Of a stretch of DNA of 64,000 bases, positions 63,501 to 64,000 are shown one piece after another; the stretch's first letter is position 1; each line of letters starts with the position of its first letter. The stretch covers positions 41,572-105,571 of the forward strand of contig NZ_JACJSD010000021.1 in NCBI RefSeq assembly GCF_014697615.1, read 5' to 3'. Source of the DNA: Nostoc sp. FACHB-280 (lineage in GTDB: Bacteria > Cyanobacteriota > Cyanobacteriia > Cyanobacteriales > Nostocaceae). The notes below the pieces were generated by a model. It did no database searches. It saw only the letters and a list, made by a program, of their open reading frames with translations, and was not told the DNA's origin. Made by a program: the position numbers and the translations under genes.

Positions 63501-63907
63501 TGAACTAACGAAAGTCCAATACCAGAACCTTCAAAGGTTCGTCCTTTCGCAGCTGGGACGCGATGAAATCTTTCAAATATCCGGGGTAATTCTGCCACCG
63601 GAATTCCTGTCCCTGTGTCCCGCACTTCTAGTTCAATATGATCTTGGCAATAGCGCAATTCTAAACAAATTTCTCCGGTAAACGTGAATTTAAAAGCGTT
63701 GGACAGCAAGTTCAACACTATTTTTTCCCACATTTGATGGTCAACATAAATTGCTTCTGGCAAAGGCGGACAGTTGACCAAATAGCTTATATCTGCTTGT
63801 TCAATGGCTGACCGAAATACACCAGCTAAATCTGCGGTGAAGCTGGCTAAGTCGGTTGGTTGATACTCGGCTTGGCGTAGATATAGCGAAGCTGTCACTA
63901 GGGGCAA
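60533..63907 (-). CDS. Hybrid histidine kinase, ATPase-REC-PAS3-HK-REC, 5' end abnormal
   Basis: A large soluble kinase (1124 aa in the open frame). Order: a histidine-kinase ATPase domain at about 55-170 (VLNLLSNAFKFT, RDTGTGIP, GSGIGLSLVQEL), receiver 1 at about 230-345 (LLVDDNADMRDY, DILITDIMMPKLDG, IKPF), three PAS domains (about 370-740), histidine box FLAILSHELRSPLNPILG, a second ATPase domain (NLLSNAIKFTS, GLGLGLAIV), and receiver 2 (VLAVEDDPDSREF, DILVSDIGMPGEDG, LPKPVEP). No phospho-acceptor box precedes the first ATPase domain. The first start in frame is TTG 63907. An ATG at 63956 would join this frame if the A8 run (63943-63950) had one base less. So the 5' end may be frameshifted or truncated. 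Confidence 0.85.
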   Translation of the reverse strand: MPLVTASLYLRQAEYQPTDLASFTADLAGVFRSAIEQADISYLVNCPPLPEAIYVDHQMWEKIVLNLLSNAFKFTFTGEICLELRYCQDHIELEVRDTGTGIPVAELPRIFERFHRVPAAKGRTFEGSGIGLSLVQELVKLHQGKITVNSIVDHGTSFIISIPTGWEHLPSDRISNITTTSTPPTIQASTTYIAEALRWLPQEGNREQGIGNREKSDLSPVTSHLSPSSAQILLVDDNADMRDYLQRLLSLRYEVATAADGIAALASICQKKPDILITDIMMPKLDGFGLLRAVRANPDTKTLPIILLSARAEEESCVTGLNNGADDYLIKPFSAKELLARVEANLKMAQIRQEVAHYEQKLRLEAESARNQIATILESITDAFVAFDHEWRYTYVNEQATRLLQKTREQLLGKQIWQLFPETVGMLSHQELHRALNEQVAVVLEEFVRPLGKWLEVHAYPSPDGLAVYFRDITERKRAELALRESEERFRIAQELSLDGFTILKSIRDEIGTIIDFEWTYVNPKAAEILKKTVSELVGQKLLEVLPGNKLNSQLFERYVIVVETGKPHDIEIAYNAESITGWFRNMAVKLEDGIAIYFSDITQRKQTEIALSQSEERYRSLVAATSAVVWVTDPLGEFIDLQPSWEEYTGQSWQDYAGWGWVQVIHPEDRERVQQQWQQALDYKKYYEAEIRLWHHPTGEYRYMIARGVPVLNPDGSVREWIGTDTDIHDRKLVEAERNSLLSREQAARAQAESANRVKDEFLAILSHELRSPLNPILGWSRLLQTHKLSPSKTAEALATIERNAKLQTQLIDDLLDVSRILRGKLSLNFVPVDLSFVIVAAIETMQNAAIAKSIVIQTHLDSVGQVAGDSARLQQIVWNLLSNAIKFTSAHGTVSIELKQVGKYAQITVSDTGQGIAPEFLPYVFESFRQADASITRQFGGLGLGLAIVRHLVELHHGTVQAASPGEGQGATFTVMLPLLPVPTLKHQEVKSSHSELDLTGMRVLAVEDDPDSREFLVFVLEQYGATVMAVANTAAGFELFPEFQPDILVSDIGMPGEDGYSLIRKIRKLPANQGGKIPAIALTAYAKTEDSQQALAAGFQTHLPKPVEPTLLAKAIIDLLG
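63221..63303 (-). repeat. STRR sequence inside the hybrid kinase gene
   Basis: GGTGAGAGGTGAGAGGTTACAG and TTCCCTATTCCCTGTTCTC-like heptamers (each quoted in part) lie in frame between the first ATPase domain and receiver 1. They encode a Gly-Asn-Arg/Ser-Pro linker at about residues 202-229. Similar units are intergenic elsewhere (55797-55856). Confidence 0.75.
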
Positions 63908-64000
63908 GATAGGCTGAAAGTATTGTGGAATCTGGGTTTGAGAAAAAAAAGTTCATGATTGGGTTTTAGCAGTTTTGACGGGCGTTTTATAAGCACAGCC
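63908..64000 (-). other. Window edge: end of a further minus-strand frame
   Basis: Read on the minus strand, a frame open at the edge (…AYKTPVKTAKTQS) stops at TGA 63955-63953, which overlaps ATG 63956-63954 (ATGA). Stop-start overlap of this kind is typical of adjacent genes in an operon, so an upstream gene probably ends here. Only 15 codons are visible. Confidence 0.4.

Overview
The window is chromosomal DNA of a cyanobacterium, most likely a filamentous, Nostoc/Anabaena-like one. Seen directly: many HIP1 octamers (GCGATCGC) inside and between genes, heptameric short tandem repeats (STRR) in many intergenic gaps, and cyanobacterial hallmark genes: orange carotenoid protein (OCP) with its fluorescence recovery protein (FRP), a Cph1-type phytochrome with an Rcp1-type regulator, a Gun4 domain protein, a long sucrose-phosphate synthase, an HstK-type Ser/Thr-His kinase, Uma2 and DUF29 proteins and a PEP-CTERM protein. 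The genus assignment is inference. I saw no rRNA, tRNA, transposase or phage structural gene.

Layout. 1-11.5 kb is housekeeping and small accessory genes: DNA ligase, a glycerophosphodiesterase, an M15 peptidase with a peptidoglycan-binding domain, a Tat-exported Mn/Fe superoxide dismutase, two Uma2 proteins, DUF29, isocitrate dehydrogenase, Gun4 and an orphan sugar-type ABC ATPase. 11.5-20 kb holds a broken small membrane gene, a lipoprotein, a two-domain retropepsin-like protein next to mtnA, a membrane GTPase with DUF697, a PEP-CTERM protein and a Ser/Thr kinase. 20-25.7 kb is a lipid-modification locus: the synthase half of MprF with three alpha/beta hydrolases on the minus strand, and the MprF flippase half diverging on the plus strand. 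26-28 kb has exoD and a YegS-type lipid kinase. 28.7-31.9 kb is a zinc/manganese-type ABC importer interrupted by a PIN-toxin remnant and followed by a seven-unit 21-bp repeat array. 32-41 kb has an SDR/HxlR divergent pair, a 1984-residue HstK-type kinase and an AbiEii-like nucleotidyltransferase overlapping an internally duplicated unknown protein.

41.4-51.4 kb is rich in light and stress signalling: a 2OG-Fe dioxygenase, phytochrome plus Rcp1 plus a REC-GAF-histidine kinase, a CRISPR array of 15 perfect repeats without cas genes in the window, then OCP and FRP. 51.5-64 kb has a TPR protein, two terminators sharing one stem, a GGDEF-EAL protein, murF, sucrose-phosphate synthase with a probably inactive phosphatase-like domain, a small unknown protein and a large hybrid histidine kinase with an unusual 5' end.

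The strongest candidates for something little described are the split MprF/hydrolase locus, the AbiEii-like pair with its duplicated partner, the phytochrome with a Cys-Cys bilin motif, and the phased 21-bp palindromic repeat array.
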